From: Cellvibrio mixtus subsp. mixtus J3-8
GTDB taxonomy: Bacteria; Pseudomonadota; Gammaproteobacteria; Pseudomonadales; Cellvibrionaceae
Length of the DNA stretch: 64,000 nt
Direction of reading: 5' to 3'
NCBI RefSeq assembly: GCF_000766945.1
Contig: NZ_KN266209.1
Coordinates: 319,580-383,579 of the forward strand
Shown here: positions 18,123 to 28,383 of the stretch, in pieces
Layout: every line of letters begins with the position of its first letter
How positions within the stretch are numbered: position 1 is the first letter of the stretch
The notes under the pieces: model-generated
The model's database searches: none
Seen by the model: only the letters and a program-made list of their open reading frames with translations
Told to the model about the DNA's origin: nothing
Position numbers and translations under genes: made by a program

Positions 18123-19637
18123 TCAAGTTGTTAGTGAACGCAGCAAATTTTTCATATCTTCGCGGATATCAGCAGTTTCTTCCTGCAATTCTTTAATTTT
18201 TCGGCAGGCATGAAGCACGGTCGTATGATCGCGACCGCCAAATGCTTCGCCAATTTCCGGCAAGCTATGGTTTGTCAACTCTTTAGCCAGGGCCATTGCA
18301 ACTTGCCGCGGTCGCGCCACAGAACGGCTTCGACGTTTGGAAATCATATCGTTCATTTTAATTTTGTAGTACTCGCAGACTACACGCTGGATATTGTCTA
18401 TCCCTACTTGCTTATCCTGCAACGCCAGCAAGTCCTTTAACGCTTCACGCACCAACTCAACATCAATAGGCCGCCCGGTAAAATTAGCACTGGCGATCAC
18501 ACGCTTTAATGCACCTTCAAGATCACGCACATTGGCGCGAATACGCTGGGCGATAAAAAATGCTGCATCGTGGGGCAGGTCAATATTCACCTGCTCCGCT
18601 TTCTTCATAAGGATTGCAACACGGGTTTCCAGTTCCGGCGGTTCTACCGCTACAGTCAGCCCCCATCCAAAACGGGATTTCAAACGTTCTTCTAACCCAT
18701 TAATTTCTTTAGGAAAACGATCACAAGTCAAAATAATTTGACGCCCGCCCTCCAACAGGGAATTAAAAGTATGGAAAAACTCTTCCTGGGAACGCTCTTT
18801 ACCGGCAAAGAATTGAATATCATCAATTAACAATGCGTCCATTGAACGGTAATAACGTTTGAAGTCATTGATAGCATTCAGCTGTAATGCTTTAACCATA
18901 TCAGCAACGAATCGCTCTGAATGCAAATAGACAACTTTCGCATTGGGATTGCGCGCGACCATCGCATTACCGACCGCTTGCATTAAGTGAGTTTTACCTA
19001 AACCCACACCGCCATAAATAAAGAGCGGGTTGTAGGCACCACCGGGATTCTCGGCAACCTGACGCGCCGCAGCCAGGCCTAACTGATTGGATTTACCTTC
19101 TACAAAGGTAGCGAAGGTTGAGGAAGTGTTTAAATAGTTACTGTGTTTAAGGCCACCCTCTACATCCAGTTCAGGCGTAGATCGAGCCCCCTGGTCTACC
19201 AGCAACTCTTCGGCATTATTAAGTAATTTACCTTCATAATCGACGGAGTTGTCAGCAATCTCAATCAATTTAGGTATTGGTAAATCAATTTTGGTAACCC
19301 GTGCAACCGGCGCACTTATCACCGGGATTTCTTGCGTCACGTTCACGGGCTCTGCAATAACAGGGCGGCTCTGGAAACCAGGCGCTGTACGCACCACAAC
19401 ACCTACAGCAACATTAAGATTTTTGTCCTGATGATAATGAAGCGCCAATTCGCGGATGCGGTTTAAAAATTTGTCATTCACCCAATCGCAAATAAAACGG
19501 TTGGGGGCCAATAACTTCAGCTCCAGTGGTGCTGCCGATTCATCGATCTGCAATGGCCGAATCCAGGTGTTGAACTGCTGGGAAGGCAATTCATCCTGCA
19601 AGCTGGCGGCACATAATTTCCAAATCGATTGCAACAA
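18123..19637 (-). CDS. dnaA: Chromosomal replication initiator DnaA (probable TTG start)
   Basis: DnaA binds 9-mer boxes at oriC and melts the origin. Four domains are visible: domain I ([18 protein letters not shown]), a variable linker, the AAA+ domain III (GGVGLGKTH near residue 211; [20 protein letters not shown]) and the C-terminal DNA-binding domain IV ([15 protein letters not shown]). No ATG fits the N-terminus. A TTG at 19637, with GGAG 8 nt upstream, gives 504 residues beginning (f)MLQSIWKLC in register with other DnaA proteins. A TTG at 19679 would add 14 unlikely residues. A weak start would limit DnaA output. Confidence 0.97.
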   Translation of the reverse strand: MLQSIWKLCAASLQDELPSQQFNTWIRPLQIDESAAPLELKLLAPNRFICDWVNDKFLNRIRELALHYHQDKNLNVAVGVVVRTAPGFQSRPVIAEPVNVTQEIPVISAPVARVTKIDLPIPKLIEIADNSVDYEGKLLNNAEELLVDQGARSTPELDVEGGLKHSNYLNTSSTFATFVEGKSNQLGLAAARQVAENPGGAYNPLFIYGGVGLGKTHLMQAVGNAMVARNPNAKVVYLHSERFVADMVKALQLNAINDFKRYYRSMDALLIDDIQFFAGKERSQEEFFHTFNSLLEGGRQIILTCDRFPKEINGLEERLKSRFGWGLTVAVEPPELETRVAILMKKAEQVNIDLPHDAAFFIAQRIRANVRDLEGALKRVIASANFTGRPIDVELVREALKDLLALQDKQVGIDNIQRVVCEYYKIKMNDMISKRRSRSVARPRQVAMALAKELTNHSLPEIGEAFGGRDHTTVLHACRKIKELQEETADIREDMKNLLRSLTT

Positions 19638-19679
19638 AACCAAAGCTCCCGCAACGCAACGGCGTTTATTAGTTAACAA

Positions 19680-20024
19680 GGGGGGAGCAAGTCTACTCTC
19701 GCACTAAAAAGTTATCCACAGTAAACACCAAAAATAAATTTAATGGATTAAAACTTAGCCATTAGAATTCAATGTGTTACGACATACCGCCCATACACAA
19801 TACCAAGCGTTCCCAAATGATTTAAATGTCAAACCTGTGGATAACCCTGTTAATAAATTATGAATTAACTGGGGGCAAGCCGACATAACTTGTGATTAAT
19901 GAGTTTTTCTTATTTTTGTAGATAATTTGCTCAAAATAATTTGCTTTAGTAGAAGCCCTTCATTAGAATTCCGCCTCTTTTCGCACACCGTGTGAATTAA
20001 CTCAGGATTTTTAACAGGTTTATC
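19680..20024. other. dnaA-rpmH intergenic region: candidate chromosome origin
   Basis: This region of about 345 nt lies between divergent dnaA and rpmH. Two perfect DnaA boxes are present: TTATCCACA (19712-19720) and its reverse complement TGTGGATAA (19836-19844). The intervening sequence is AT-rich. Gene orientation reverses here: almost everything to the left is on the minus strand and almost everything to the right, to about 54 kb, is on the plus strand. In Pseudomonas the functional origin maps between dnaA and rpmH. Confidence 0.6.
19941..19969 (+). promoter_or_regulatory. rpmH promoter
   Basis: TTGCTT (19941-19946), a 17-nt spacer, and TAGAAT (19964-19969) form a good sigma70 promoter 56 nt upstream of the rpmH start. 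Confidence 0.6.
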
Positions 20025-20162
20025 ATGAAAAGAACATTCCAACCCAGCAATCTGAAGCGCGTTCGCAACCACGGTTTCCGTGCTCGTATGGCTACCAAAA
20101 ATGGTCGTTTGGTTTTGGCTCGTCGCCGTGCCAAAGGCCGTAAAGCGCTGACTCAAGTTTAA
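20025..20162 (+). CDS. rpmH: 50S ribosomal protein L34
   Basis: This 45-residue, very basic protein starts [20 protein letters not shown] and ends KGRKALTQV, the standard L34 sequence. AACAGG lies shortly before the ATG. It is a component of the large ribosomal subunit. It is the first gene of the plus-strand rpmH-rnpA-yidD-yidC-mnmE series. Confidence 0.98.
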   Translation: MKRTFQPSNLKRVRNHGFRARMATKNGRLVLARRRAKGRKALTQV

Positions 20163-20269
20163 TTAGTCTGCCGCTTCTTGGTTCACTAGCAGTTTGTTGA
20201 CATTCGTTATTGGCCGGGTGAATAAAAGTAGTCGATGACGGTCCACCCAAGACTATTTTTTGTGCGCTT

Positions 20270-20770
20270 ATGTCAGCCAAAATAGAATCTCAACAGCCTG
20301 CTAGTTCGAATCAACCTTCTGATTCCTATCCAGCTTTATCCCTTTCTTTTTCCAAATCCTTGCGCTTATTGGAATCCGGTGATTTCCAGCGGGTTTTTGA
20401 CGATGCTCCATTTCGCGCATCCCATCAGCATTTCCTGATTCTCGCCCGTACCAATGAACTTGACCATCCGCGCCTTGGTTTGGTCATTGCCAAAAAACAT
20501 TTGCGCCTGGCAGTGGAACGCAATCGTTTCAAACGATTAATTCGCGAAAGCTTCCGCACTCATCAACATACTTTCTCAGGTATTGATGTAATTGTCCTAT
20601 CACGCAAAGGCTTGGAAAATCTGGATAACGGCACATTTACCCAGCAACTTAATCAACAATGGCAGCGAATTTTAAAAAAAGCGCGCCAGCATGGGTTAAG
20701 ATCGCAACCCCAAGTAGCAGCCCAAACACACCACTCGGTAAATGGTAATGCTCAAACACCTGATCATTAG
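20270..20770 (+). CDS. rnpA: Ribonuclease P protein component
   Basis: RnpA is the protein cofactor of RNase P, which matures tRNA 5' ends. The core (about residues 25-140) has [37 protein letters not shown] and the RNA-binding RNR-type motif [13 protein letters not shown]. At 166 residues it is longer than usual (about 120), with a Ser/Gln-rich N-terminal extension of about 25 residues and a polar C-terminal tail. The N-terminal extension may be a mis-set start, but no other good start is visible. Its end overlaps yidD. Confidence 0.95.
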   Translation: MSAKIESQQPASSNQPSDSYPALSLSFSKSLRLLESGDFQRVFDDAPFRASHQHFLILARTNELDHPRLGLVIAKKHLRLAVERNRFKRLIRESFRTHQHTFSGIDVIVLSRKGLENLDNGTFTQQLNQQWQRILKKARQHGLRSQPQVAAQTHHSVNGNAQTPDH

Positions 20771-21050
20771 TATTCACCAGTGCCTGGTTTGGATAGCCAT
20801 CAAGTTTATTCATGGTTATCGCTACCTGCTCAGCCCCTGGATTGGTAATCAATGCCGGTTTTACCCGACGTGCTCCCACTATTCAGAAGAATCGCTGCAG
20901 CGCTACGGATTTTTTATCGGGTCTTATCTAACCCTGCGTCGCCTTATAAAATGCCATCCCTGGCATGAAGGCGGGTTGGATCCAGTCCCGGAATTAAAAA
21001 AAACCTGTTGTTCACACTTTCATTCACACCCTACAGATGGCAGTCATTAA
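20742..21050 (+). CDS. yidD: Membrane protein insertion efficiency factor YidD
   Basis: This 102-residue protein has an amphipathic N-terminus and the YidD signature [19 protein letters not shown] plus [19 protein letters not shown]. YidD assists YidC-dependent membrane insertion. The C-terminal tail is unusual in its Cys/His content ([17 protein letters not shown]). The start overlaps rnpA by 29 nt, which is typical translational coupling. ATG at 20742 or 20748 are both possible. Confidence 0.93.
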   Translation: MVMLKHLIISIHQCLVWIAIKFIHGYRYLLSPWIGNQCRFYPTCSHYSEESLQRYGFFIGSYLTLRRLIKCHPWHEGGLDPVPELKKTCCSHFHSHPTDGSH

Positions 21051-21051
21051 G

Positions 21052-22713
21052 ATGGATTGGCAAAAAAACCTGTTAATTGCAGCGATTCTCGCGACTTTAT
21101 TACTGTTAGTTATTCGCTGGCATGAATACCAGGAGCAACTTCCCACCCAACCGGCCGTCGCTGCACAAACTGCAAACACCGGTAACACCAGCAGTGATGC
21201 CCCCGTTTCCACTGCAAACGGTGAAATACCGGCAGCAGCTCACAGTGTTCCGGAAACTACAGCGGCGCCAGTTGTTACTCCACAACTAATCACGGTGAAA
21301 ACCGACAGCCTTGATGTAGTCATCAATGCTCAAGGTGGCGATATCGTAAAAGTCGCATTGCCGCGTCATTACGCCAAACTGGATACCCCTGACCAGCCAT
21401 TTTTATTACTGGATAACCATGACAGTCACGTTTATGTCGCCCAAAGTGGACTGGTTGGTGCCAATGGCACAGATACCGCACAGGGTCGCCCGGTATTTGC
21501 CAGTGAAAAGCAAGAATATCAATTGGCTGATGGCCAGGATCAATTGCAAGTGGATCTCGTCCTACAGCAAGGCGATGTGAAAATCACCAAGCGTTTCATT
21601 TTCAAACGTGGTGAATATCTGGTTAAGGTTGAATACCTGATTGATAACCAAAGTAGTTCAACCTGGTCAGCGCAACTTTATGGCCAAATCAAACGCGATA
21701 GCCAAAACTTTGTAAAAGTCAGCGCGTTGGAAATGAACCCGTTCCTGGGTGCTGCGATTACTACAAATGAAGAAAACTACAAAAAATTCACGTTCGCGAA
21801 TATTGCCGAATCTGAATTCAAAACCAGCCGTCAAGGTGGTTGGGTGGCAATGGTGCAGCATTACTTTATTAGCGCCTGGATTCCCGACGCGAATAGCGAC
21901 AACACTTACACCTTACGCAAATTAGGTAGTAATGACCTCTATTTACTGGGATTCACTGGCAAAGTGAACGAAGTGGCTGCTGGAACCCAAGGTACTTTTG
22001 GTGCCAGTTTTTACGCCGGCCCCAAAGACACCGAACGTTTGGAAGAGATTTCCCCGCATCTGGATCTAACCGTGGATTACGGCTGGCTGTGGTGGTTATC
22101 CAAACCGTTATTTGCATTTATGAAGTTCATTCATGAGTACGTCGGTAACTGGGGTTTGGCGATTATCAGCTTGATCATCCTCATCAAGGCCTTGTTCTTC
22201 AAACTGTCGGCCACCAGCTATAAATCTATGGCGAAAATGCGCAAGTTAGCGCCCAAAATGGCTGAAATGAAAGAGCGCTATGGCGATGACCGCCAAAAGT
22301 TCTCGCAAGAGATGATGAAGCTTTATAAAACAGAGCAGGTAAATCCCTTTGGTGGTTGTTTACCTTTATTAATCCAGATGCCGGTATTCCTTGCCTTCTA
22401 TTATGTATTGATGGAATCAGTAGAATTGCGCCACGCACCTTTCTTTGGCTGGATAACCGACCTTTCGGTTAAAGATCCCTATTTTGTATTGCCAATTATT
22501 TACGGCGTAACCATGTGGTTTATGCAGAAGTTAAACCCGCAACCGACCGATCCTATGCAAGCGCGTATCATGCAAATGTTGCCGATTGTATTCACCATCA
22601 TGTTCTTGTGGTTCCCCGCCGGTATGGTGTTGTACTGGGTAACCAACAACCTGCTGTCGATCGCCCAACAATATGTGATTACCAAACAAATCGACAACGC
22701 AGATACCAAATAA
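21052..22713 (+). CDS. yidC: Membrane protein insertase YidC (Oxa1 family)
   Basis: YidC inserts and folds inner-membrane proteins, alone or with SecYEG. With the ATG at 21052 it has 553 residues beginning MDWQKNLLIAAILATLLLLV, the standard gammaproteobacterial start, 1 nt after the yidD stop. An upstream ATG at 21037 adds five residues. It has a large periplasmic domain (about residues 60-345) and then the conserved insertase core (WGLAIISLIILIKALFFKL, then VNPFGGCLPLLIQMPVFLAF). Confidence 0.97.
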   Translation: MDWQKNLLIAAILATLLLLVIRWHEYQEQLPTQPAVAAQTANTGNTSSDAPVSTANGEIPAAAHSVPETTAAPVVTPQLITVKTDSLDVVINAQGGDIVKVALPRHYAKLDTPDQPFLLLDNHDSHVYVAQSGLVGANGTDTAQGRPVFASEKQEYQLADGQDQLQVDLVLQQGDVKITKRFIFKRGEYLVKVEYLIDNQSSSTWSAQLYGQIKRDSQNFVKVSALEMNPFLGAAITTNEENYKKFTFANIAESEFKTSRQGGWVAMVQHYFISAWIPDANSDNTYTLRKLGSNDLYLLGFTGKVNEVAAGTQGTFGASFYAGPKDTERLEEISPHLDLTVDYGWLWWLSKPLFAFMKFIHEYVGNWGLAIISLIILIKALFFKLSATSYKSMAKMRKLAPKMAEMKERYGDDRQKFSQEMMKLYKTEQVNPFGGCLPLLIQMPVFLAFYYVLMESVELRHAPFFGWITDLSVKDPYFVLPIIYGVTMWFMQKLNPQPTDPMQARIMQMLPIVFTIMFLWFPAGMVLYWVTNNLLSIAQQYVITKQIDNADTK

Positions 22714-22722
22714 GTTATTGCC

Positions 22723-24087
22723 ATGATTATTACTGACACCATCGCCGCCATAGCCACCGCCACTGGCCGCGGTGGTGTCGGTATAGTGCGCGTCTCCGGC
22801 CCCAAGGCCAAACAGGTTGCCGAAAGCCTTCTTTCTATTAATCTGCAACCGCGCCATGCCTATTACTGTGATTTTTCAACCGCCAATGGTGAAGTTCTAG
22901 ATCAGGGTATCGCGCTATTTTTTCCTGGCCCCAATTCTTTTACCGGTGAAGATGTCCTTGAGTTACAAGGCCATGGCGGCCCGGTTATCCTGGATTTATT
23001 GTTGCGCGAAATTACCCGCTTGGGGGTTCGCCTGGCACGTCCGGGTGAATTTTCCGAACGGGCGTTCCTGAATGACAAACTGGATCTCGCCCAAGCCGAA
23101 GCTATTGCGGATTTAATCGATGCCACTACCGAACAAGCTGCGCGCAATGCCCTGCATTCATTGCAAGGTGCCTTTTCCAAACGCATCCACGAATTGGTAG
23201 AAGCACTGATCCATTTGCGTATTTACGTAGAAGCTTCAATCGATTTTCCGGAAGAAGAAATTGATTTCCTGAGCGATGGAAAAGTCGCCGGTGATTTGAA
23301 TGAAATCATCCAAAAACTGGAAAAAGTATTTAAAGAAGCAAGGCAAGGTGCATTGGTCCGCGACGGAATGCGCGTTGTTATCGCCGGCCGGCCCAACGCC
23401 GGGAAATCCAGTTTGTTAAATGCCCTGAGTGGCCGTGAATCGGCGATTGTCACCAGTATCGAAGGTACAACACGCGATGTGTTGCGTGAACATATCCACA
23501 TCGATGGTATGCCTCTGCACATTATTGATACTGCTGGCTTGCGTGAAAGCCCGGATGAGGTTGAGCAAATTGGCATCCAGCGCGCCTGGCAGGAAATCCA
23601 GCAAGCTGACCGGGTTTTACTATTGATTGATAGTCGCCAGACAACCTTTAATGATCCCCATGACATATGGCCGGAATTTGTCGATCAACTGCAAGATCCC
23701 ACCAAAGTGACCCTGGTGCGCAACAAAATAGACCTCAGCGGTGAGCAGGCAGGCTTGTCGCAATCACATGCCGGCACCACTTATATTGGTATCAGCGCTG
23801 CGACTGGCGAAGGTGTTGATGAACTCAAACAACACCTAAAAAGTATTATGGGTTTTAGCGACAATAGCGAAAGTGGTTTCACTGCCCGCCGTCGCCATCT
23901 GGATGCACTGGAACGCGCCCAATCCTTCCTTTATTCCGGTAAAGCACAACTCCAGGGTTATGCGGCCGGTGAACTCCTCGCTGAAGATTTGCGCCAGGCA
24001 CAAAATGCATTGGGAGAAATTACTGGTGAATTTACGCCTGACGATCTTCTGGGAAGAATCTTCAGTAGCTTTTGTATCGGCAAATAG
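22723..24087 (+). CDS. mnmE: tRNA uridine-5-carboxymethylaminomethyl modification GTPase MnmE
   Basis: MnmE works with MnmG to modify U34 of certain tRNAs. The 454-residue protein has an N-terminal folate-binding domain ([20 protein letters not shown]), helical domains and an embedded Ras-like G domain with G1 [12 protein letters not shown] (near residue 222), DTAGLRES and RNKIDL. The C-terminal FCIGK carries the conserved cysteine. It is 9 nt downstream of yidC. Its partner mnmG lies 1.6 kb away, beyond the ParA-like gene and an origin-like gap. Confidence 0.98.
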   Translation: MIITDTIAAIATATGRGGVGIVRVSGPKAKQVAESLLSINLQPRHAYYCDFSTANGEVLDQGIALFFPGPNSFTGEDVLELQGHGGPVILDLLLREITRLGVRLARPGEFSERAFLNDKLDLAQAEAIADLIDATTEQAARNALHSLQGAFSKRIHELVEALIHLRIYVEASIDFPEEEIDFLSDGKVAGDLNEIIQKLEKVFKEARQGALVRDGMRVVIAGRPNAGKSSLLNALSGRESAIVTSIEGTTRDVLREHIHIDGMPLHIIDTAGLRESPDEVEQIGIQRAWQEIQQADRVLLLIDSRQTTFNDPHDIWPEFVDQLQDPTKVTLVRNKIDLSGEQAGLSQSHAGTTYIGISAATGEGVDELKQHLKSIMGFSDNSESGFTARRRHLDALERAQSFLYSGKAQLQGYAAGELLAEDLRQAQNALGEITGEFTPDDLLGRIFSSFCIGK

Positions 24088-24202
24088 TTATTTATATCCG
24101 TCGCTTTAATCAACCTGGATATCTCTGTGTGAACGCCTTCCAAAATTAACTGCATGGCTGCGTCTATACTGCTTATAAATTAAGCAATGCGGATGCAGCT
24201 TT

Positions 24203-24976
24203 GTGACCACCTCTCCTTCACAGCAAAAAGCCGAACCCATGGTGGCGATACAACTGTTATCGGCCTGCCGGATTTTGGTGATTAACGGCAAAGGTGGATC
24301 GGGCAAAACAACTGTAAGCACCAATCTCGCTACCTGGCTGGCAAAACGCGGGGAAACCACCGTATTGGTAGATACAGATCCGCAAGCATCCGCCAGCCAT
24401 TGGCTAAAATCCCGGCCAGAAAACCTTCCCAAAATATTCGGCGTAAAAATCGAACCCAACAGCCGTATCACCCGCAGCTTCCAATGGCGCGCGCCAAAAT
24501 CCACTCGCTGGCTTATCACCGATAGTGCGCCGGGGCTTGCCGATAATGCCCTGAATGATATGGTGCAAAACCATGATTTGATCATTGTTCCGGTTTTGCC
24601 TTCCGATATCGATATTCGCGCCAGCGCCCGCTTTATTGGCGAGCTGCTCTTAACCCAAACCATGCGCCAGAAACGCCGCCCGATTGCTGTCGTCGCTAAT
24701 CGCGTGAAACAGCACACCAATGCGTGGGAGCGACTGCAAAAATTTCTACTTAGCCTCAATATTCCTTACCCTGCCACCTTGCGGGATACCCAGTTTTACG
24801 TGAAAGCGTATAGCGAAGGGCGCGGAATTGCTGATTACCACCAACAAAGCCATGAGCGAGACCGCAATGATTGGGATTTGATTCTTCGCTGGCTGGACGC
24901 ACAAATGGAAAAATCACTCTGGCCGGATATTGAAAACTCAAGTACCGGGGTGCTGGAATCTTCAAACGCGTCTTGA
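24203..24976 (+). CDS. Orphan ParA/MinD-family ATPase
   Basis: This 257-residue protein has the deviant Walker A NGKGGSGKTTVSTNLATWLA and a DTDPQASASHWL segment, followed by TDSAPGLAD. It has the ParA fold but is clearly distinct from the ParA at 28384 and has no ParB partner beside it. A GTG at 24203 is used; an ATG at 24239 (MVAIQLLSACRIL) would also give a complete domain. It lies directly before the AT-rich origin-like region. A role in positioning DNA, flagella or another cargo is possible, but no partner is visible. Confidence 0.85.
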   Translation: MTTSPSQQKAEPMVAIQLLSACRILVINGKGGSGKTTVSTNLATWLAKRGETTVLVDTDPQASASHWLKSRPENLPKIFGVKIEPNSRITRSFQWRAPKSTRWLITDSAPGLADNALNDMVQNHDLIIVPVLPSDIDIRASARFIGELLLTQTMRQKRRPIAVVANRVKQHTNAWERLQKFLLSLNIPYPATLRDTQFYVKAYSEGRGIADYHQQSHERDRNDWDLILRWLDAQMEKSLWPDIENSSTGVLESSNAS

Positions 24977-25672
24977 AAGACTTGGAAAACCAAATTCCAG
25001 CAAAATGCCTTTGGATTCTTCCTAAAAGCTATAACCTTCCCCCATCAGTAACCTTAATACCGGCTTATCTCCAACTTTTTCCACACAGTTACACAGGTTA
25101 TCCACAGTTAAATCGAGTTTTCCACCATAAATATCTGTTTTAACAAGAATTTTTATTGTTTGATATTCCTTGTGTGTACAAATCTGTGGATTTGAATAAC
25201 AAAAACTGGGAAGGATTTTGGGGATAAGTCAGCATTTCTGGTTTTTCTGTATAACTTACGGTTTTACAACCAGCTTTCCAGCAGCTTTAACCCAGTTTAC
25301 TTAGGTCTTTTCCCATTACTTATAAATTCAATAAATCTTTAAAAATCAAAAATTTAAATTACTTATCCACAAAATTTTGGTTATCTATATATAACAACAT
25401 CATTAAAAACCCTAAATAACAAAAATATATATTTCATTATTTAAAAATTTCTCCTTTGTTGTAACGCGAACACTTTTTTTGGATAACTTTCACAGCAGTT
25501 ACGCTGTAACTCGTTAACTGGTACTCCCGCACAGCATTAACTTGCCAAAAAACGATTGATTAATCCCTGTACAAGTTTTGTGCAAAACCAAGACTCGCTC
25601 TATAATGTCGCCCCTTTTGACCGACAGGTCATTTTTCGGCTAAGTACGCAGCCAGGCTGCAAGGTGTAAGCG
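24977..25672. other. AT-rich intergenic region with DnaA boxes upstream of mnmG (origin-like)
   Basis: This is about 700 nt without genes, very rich in A and T from 25300 to 25460. Perfect DnaA boxes TTATCCACA occur at 25098-25106 and 25363-25371. Weaker matches are TTTTCCACA (25077-25085) and TGTGGATTT (25185-25193). An AT-rich melting tract next to DnaA boxes just before mnmG (gidA) resembles the oriC position in enterobacteria. The mnmG promoter must also lie near the right end. Confidence 0.6.
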
Positions 25673-27583
25673 ATGATTTTCCCGGATCGTTTTGATGTGA
25701 TCGTAATTGGTGGTGGCCATGCCGGAACCGAGGCGTGTCTAGCCGCAGCGCGTATGGGCTGCAAAACGTTACTGTTATCCCATAACATCGAAACGCTTGG
25801 GCAAATGTCGTGTAATCCGGCGATTGGTGGTATTGGCAAAAGCCATCTGGTGAAAGAGATCGATGCACTTGGCGGCGCTATGGCGCTGGCAACTGATAAA
25901 GGTGGAATCCAGTTCCGCGTACTGAATGCCCGTAAAGGCCCGGCGGTGCGCGCGACCCGTGCCCAGGCTGACCGCATCCTCTACAAAGCGGCGATCCGCG
26001 AAACCCTGGAAAACCAGGAAAACCTCTGGATCTTCCAGCAAGCCGCCGATGACCTGATTGTAGAAAATGACCAGGTGCGCGGCGTGATTACCCAAATGGG
26101 CCTGAAATTTATGGCCAACCAGGTGGTGCTTACTGCCGGTACTTTTTTGGGTGGGTTAATCCATATTGGTTTGCAAAATTATTCCGGTGGTCGCGCCGGT
26201 GATCCGCCATCCATTGCGCTTTCAAAACGCTTGCGTGAATTGCCGCTGCGCGTTGATCGTTTGAAAACCGGAACGCCGCCGCGTATCGATGCACGCACGG
26301 TTAATTTTGATGTGCTGGAAAAACAATGGGGCGATGAACCGCGCCCGGTCATGTCGGTGCGCGGCAATCGCGCCATGCAGCCGCGCCAGATTTGTTGTTA
26401 CATCACCCACACCAATGAAAAAACCCACGATGTGATTCGCCGCAACCTTGACCGTTCGCCGATGTACTCCGGCGTGATCGAAGGTATTGGCCCGCGTTAC
26501 TGCCCATCGATCGAGGATAAAATTCACCGCTTCGCGGATAAAGACTCGCACCAGATTTTTATCGAGCCCGAAGGTCTGACTACGCACGAACTCTACCCTA
26601 ACGGCATTTCCACCAGCTTGCCGTTTGATGTACAGCTGGAAATCGTGCGTTCAATGAAAGGTTTTGAAAACGCGCATATCCTTCGCCCCGGTTACGCGAT
26701 TGAATACGATTTTTTCAATCCGCAGGATTTGCAACACAGCCTGGAAACCAAAGTGATCGGCGGATTATTTTTTGCCGGCCAGATCAACGGTACCACCGGT
26801 TACGAAGAAGCGGGCGCGCAAGGTATGCTTGCGGGAATTAACGCGGCGCTGCGCGCGCAGGAAAAAGGCGCCTGGTGCCCGACGCGCGATCAAGCTTACA
26901 TTGGTGTGTTGGTTGATGATTTGATTACGCTTGGCACTAAAGAACCTTACCGTATGTTCACCAGCCGCGCGGAATATCGATTATTGTTGCGCGAAGACAA
27001 TGCCGATTTGCGTTTGACTGAAAAAGGTCGCGAGCTTGGTTTGATCGATGACGAGCAATGGCAATTATTTTGCGACAAGCGCGAGCAAATCGAACTTGAG
27101 CAACAGCGTTTGTGTTCTACCTGGATACAAGCGGGTTCTGCCGAAGCGGAAATTATCGAACAAAAAATCCAGACCAAACTTGCGCGCGAATACAGTTTGA
27201 TGGATTTGTTGAAACGCCCGGAATTAACCTACGCTGATATCGCCCATTTGAAAGGTGAAGCCATCGCCAATGAAGCGGCGGCGGAGCAAGTGGAAATCGA
27301 AGCAAAATATTCCGGCTATATTGAACGCCAGCAGGAAGATGTAAATCGTTTGCGCGCTTATGAAAATACCATCATTCCGGATGATTTTGATTATTCGCAG
27401 GTGGAAGGCTTGTCGAATGAAGTGAAACAAAAATTAATTGCTGCGCGTCCGCAAACTTTAGCGCGCGCATCACGTATTTCAGGTATCACGCCGGCGGCAA
27501 TTTCACTGGTGCTGGTGTATTTGAAAAAACGCGGTGTGCTTCAGCGTTTAAAAGAAGATGCACCGGAACAACAAGCCAGCTAA
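25673..27583 (+). CDS. mnmG: tRNA uridine-5-carboxymethylaminomethyl modification enzyme MnmG (GidA)
   Basis: MnmG is the FAD-dependent partner of MnmE in wobble-uridine modification. The 636-residue protein has the dinucleotide-binding motif [16 protein letters not shown] sequence at the N-terminus, the family motif [31 protein letters not shown] and [16 protein letters not shown]. The C-terminal helical domain binds MnmE. Length matches E. coli (629). It opens the mnmG-rsmG-parA-parB cluster. Confidence 0.98.
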   Translation: MIFPDRFDVIVIGGGHAGTEACLAAARMGCKTLLLSHNIETLGQMSCNPAIGGIGKSHLVKEIDALGGAMALATDKGGIQFRVLNARKGPAVRATRAQADRILYKAAIRETLENQENLWIFQQAADDLIVENDQVRGVITQMGLKFMANQVVLTAGTFLGGLIHIGLQNYSGGRAGDPPSIALSKRLRELPLRVDRLKTGTPPRIDARTVNFDVLEKQWGDEPRPVMSVRGNRAMQPRQICCYITHTNEKTHDVIRRNLDRSPMYSGVIEGIGPRYCPSIEDKIHRFADKDSHQIFIEPEGLTTHELYPNGISTSLPFDVQLEIVRSMKGFENAHILRPGYAIEYDFFNPQDLQHSLETKVIGGLFFAGQINGTTGYEEAGAQGMLAGINAALRAQEKGAWCPTRDQAYIGVLVDDLITLGTKEPYRMFTSRAEYRLLLREDNADLRLTEKGRELGLIDDEQWQLFCDKREQIELEQQRLCSTWIQAGSAEAEIIEQKIQTKLAREYSLMDLLKRPELTYADIAHLKGEAIANEAAAEQVEIEAKYSGYIERQQEDVNRLRAYENTIIPDDFDYSQVEGLSNEVKQKLIAARPQTLARASRISGITPAAISLVLVYLKKRGVLQRLKEDAPEQQAS

Positions 27584-27608
27584 TTCGTTTTGGTTGATAA
27601 GCTTAAAA

Positions 27609-27652
27609 TTTTTTTCCGCTGCGCGGATACTTTTTTTCCGTTGCACGGATAC
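27609..27652. repeat. Tandem 22-nt hairpin repeat between mnmG and rsmG
   Basis: Two adjacent 22-nt copies occur: 27609-27630 (seven Ts, then TCCGC-TGC-GCGGA-TAC sharing the last T) and 27631-27652 (seven Ts, then TCCGT-TGC-ACGGA-TAC). They differ at two positions that pair in the stem (C-G changed to T-A), so the hairpin is preserved. A related hairpin lies inside rsmG at 27912-27934. Confidence 0.7.
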
Positions 27653-27657
27653 TGTGA

Positions 27658-28347
27658 GTGCCAAGAGTGATTGACGTAGATTTACAAGAGCGTTTGCAAC
27701 AACAGTTGATACGCGGCGCGGCTGAAATGTCCGTGGCGCTCACGGGCGAGCAAACTGAAAAATTATTGGCGTATATCCGCGAATTTGAAAAGTGGAACAA
27801 AGCTTATAATCTTTCCGCTGTGCGCGATATCCAACAAATGGTTGCGCGTCATTTGCTGGACAGTTTGAGTGTAGTGCCGTGGTTTGCATCCCGGAAAACA
27901 GGCACGCAAAAAAATTTTCCGCTAACGCGGATAATCGACGTTGGCACTGGCGGCGGCTTGCCGGGAATTCCACTGGCAATTATGTTTCCGGAAAAACAAT
28001 TTACCCTGCTCGATAGCAACGGTAAAAAAACCCGGTTTTTGTTTCACGTAAAAACCCTGTTGGGATTAACCAACGTAACGGTGGAAAATCGCCGGGTGGA
28101 AGAATTTGCGCCGACGGAAAAATTCCAGGCCGTTATCAGCCGCGCTTTCGCCAGTTTGCAGGATATGACGGAAGGCTGTGCAAACCTTATTGAACCAGAC
28201 GGGATTTTTCTCGCCATGAAAGGCCTGTTCCCGGACGATGAATTAGCACCGATCAGCGATAAAATTGAATTGCTCGAAACCATTAAATTAGTTGTCGCAG
28301 AAACCGATGGTGAACGCCATTTGTTAATCTTGCGGGCCAAACAATAA
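27658..28347 (+). CDS. rsmG: 16S rRNA (guanine527-N7)-methyltransferase RsmG (GidB)
   Basis: RsmG methylates G527 of 16S rRNA using S-adenosylmethionine. The 229-residue protein (GTG start at 27658) has the SAM-binding motif IIDVGTGGGLPGIPLAIMFP and the following LLDSNGKKTRFLF. Just before that motif is an insertion of about ten residues (KTGTQKNFPLTR) compared with E. coli RsmG. It is encoded partly by a TCCGC-TAAC-GCGGA hairpin like the tandem repeats upstream, suggesting a repeat inserted into the gene while keeping the frame. Confidence 0.96.
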   Translation: MPRVIDVDLQERLQQQLIRGAAEMSVALTGEQTEKLLAYIREFEKWNKAYNLSAVRDIQQMVARHLLDSLSVVPWFASRKTGTQKNFPLTRIIDVGTGGGLPGIPLAIMFPEKQFTLLDSNGKKTRFLFHVKTLLGLTNVTVENRRVEEFAPTEKFQAVISRAFASLQDMTEGCANLIEPDGIFLAMKGLFPDDELAPISDKIELLETIKLVVAETDGERHLLILRAKQ

Positions 28348-28383
28348 AATTTTTCAACCACGCGGTGGTTATAGGATTGTCAC

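Noticed and set aside
28040..28055. parS-like sequence TGTTTCACGTAAAAAC in rsmG
   Set aside because: Three mismatches in the right half destroy the palindrome and the CACGTG core; not a credible ParB site.
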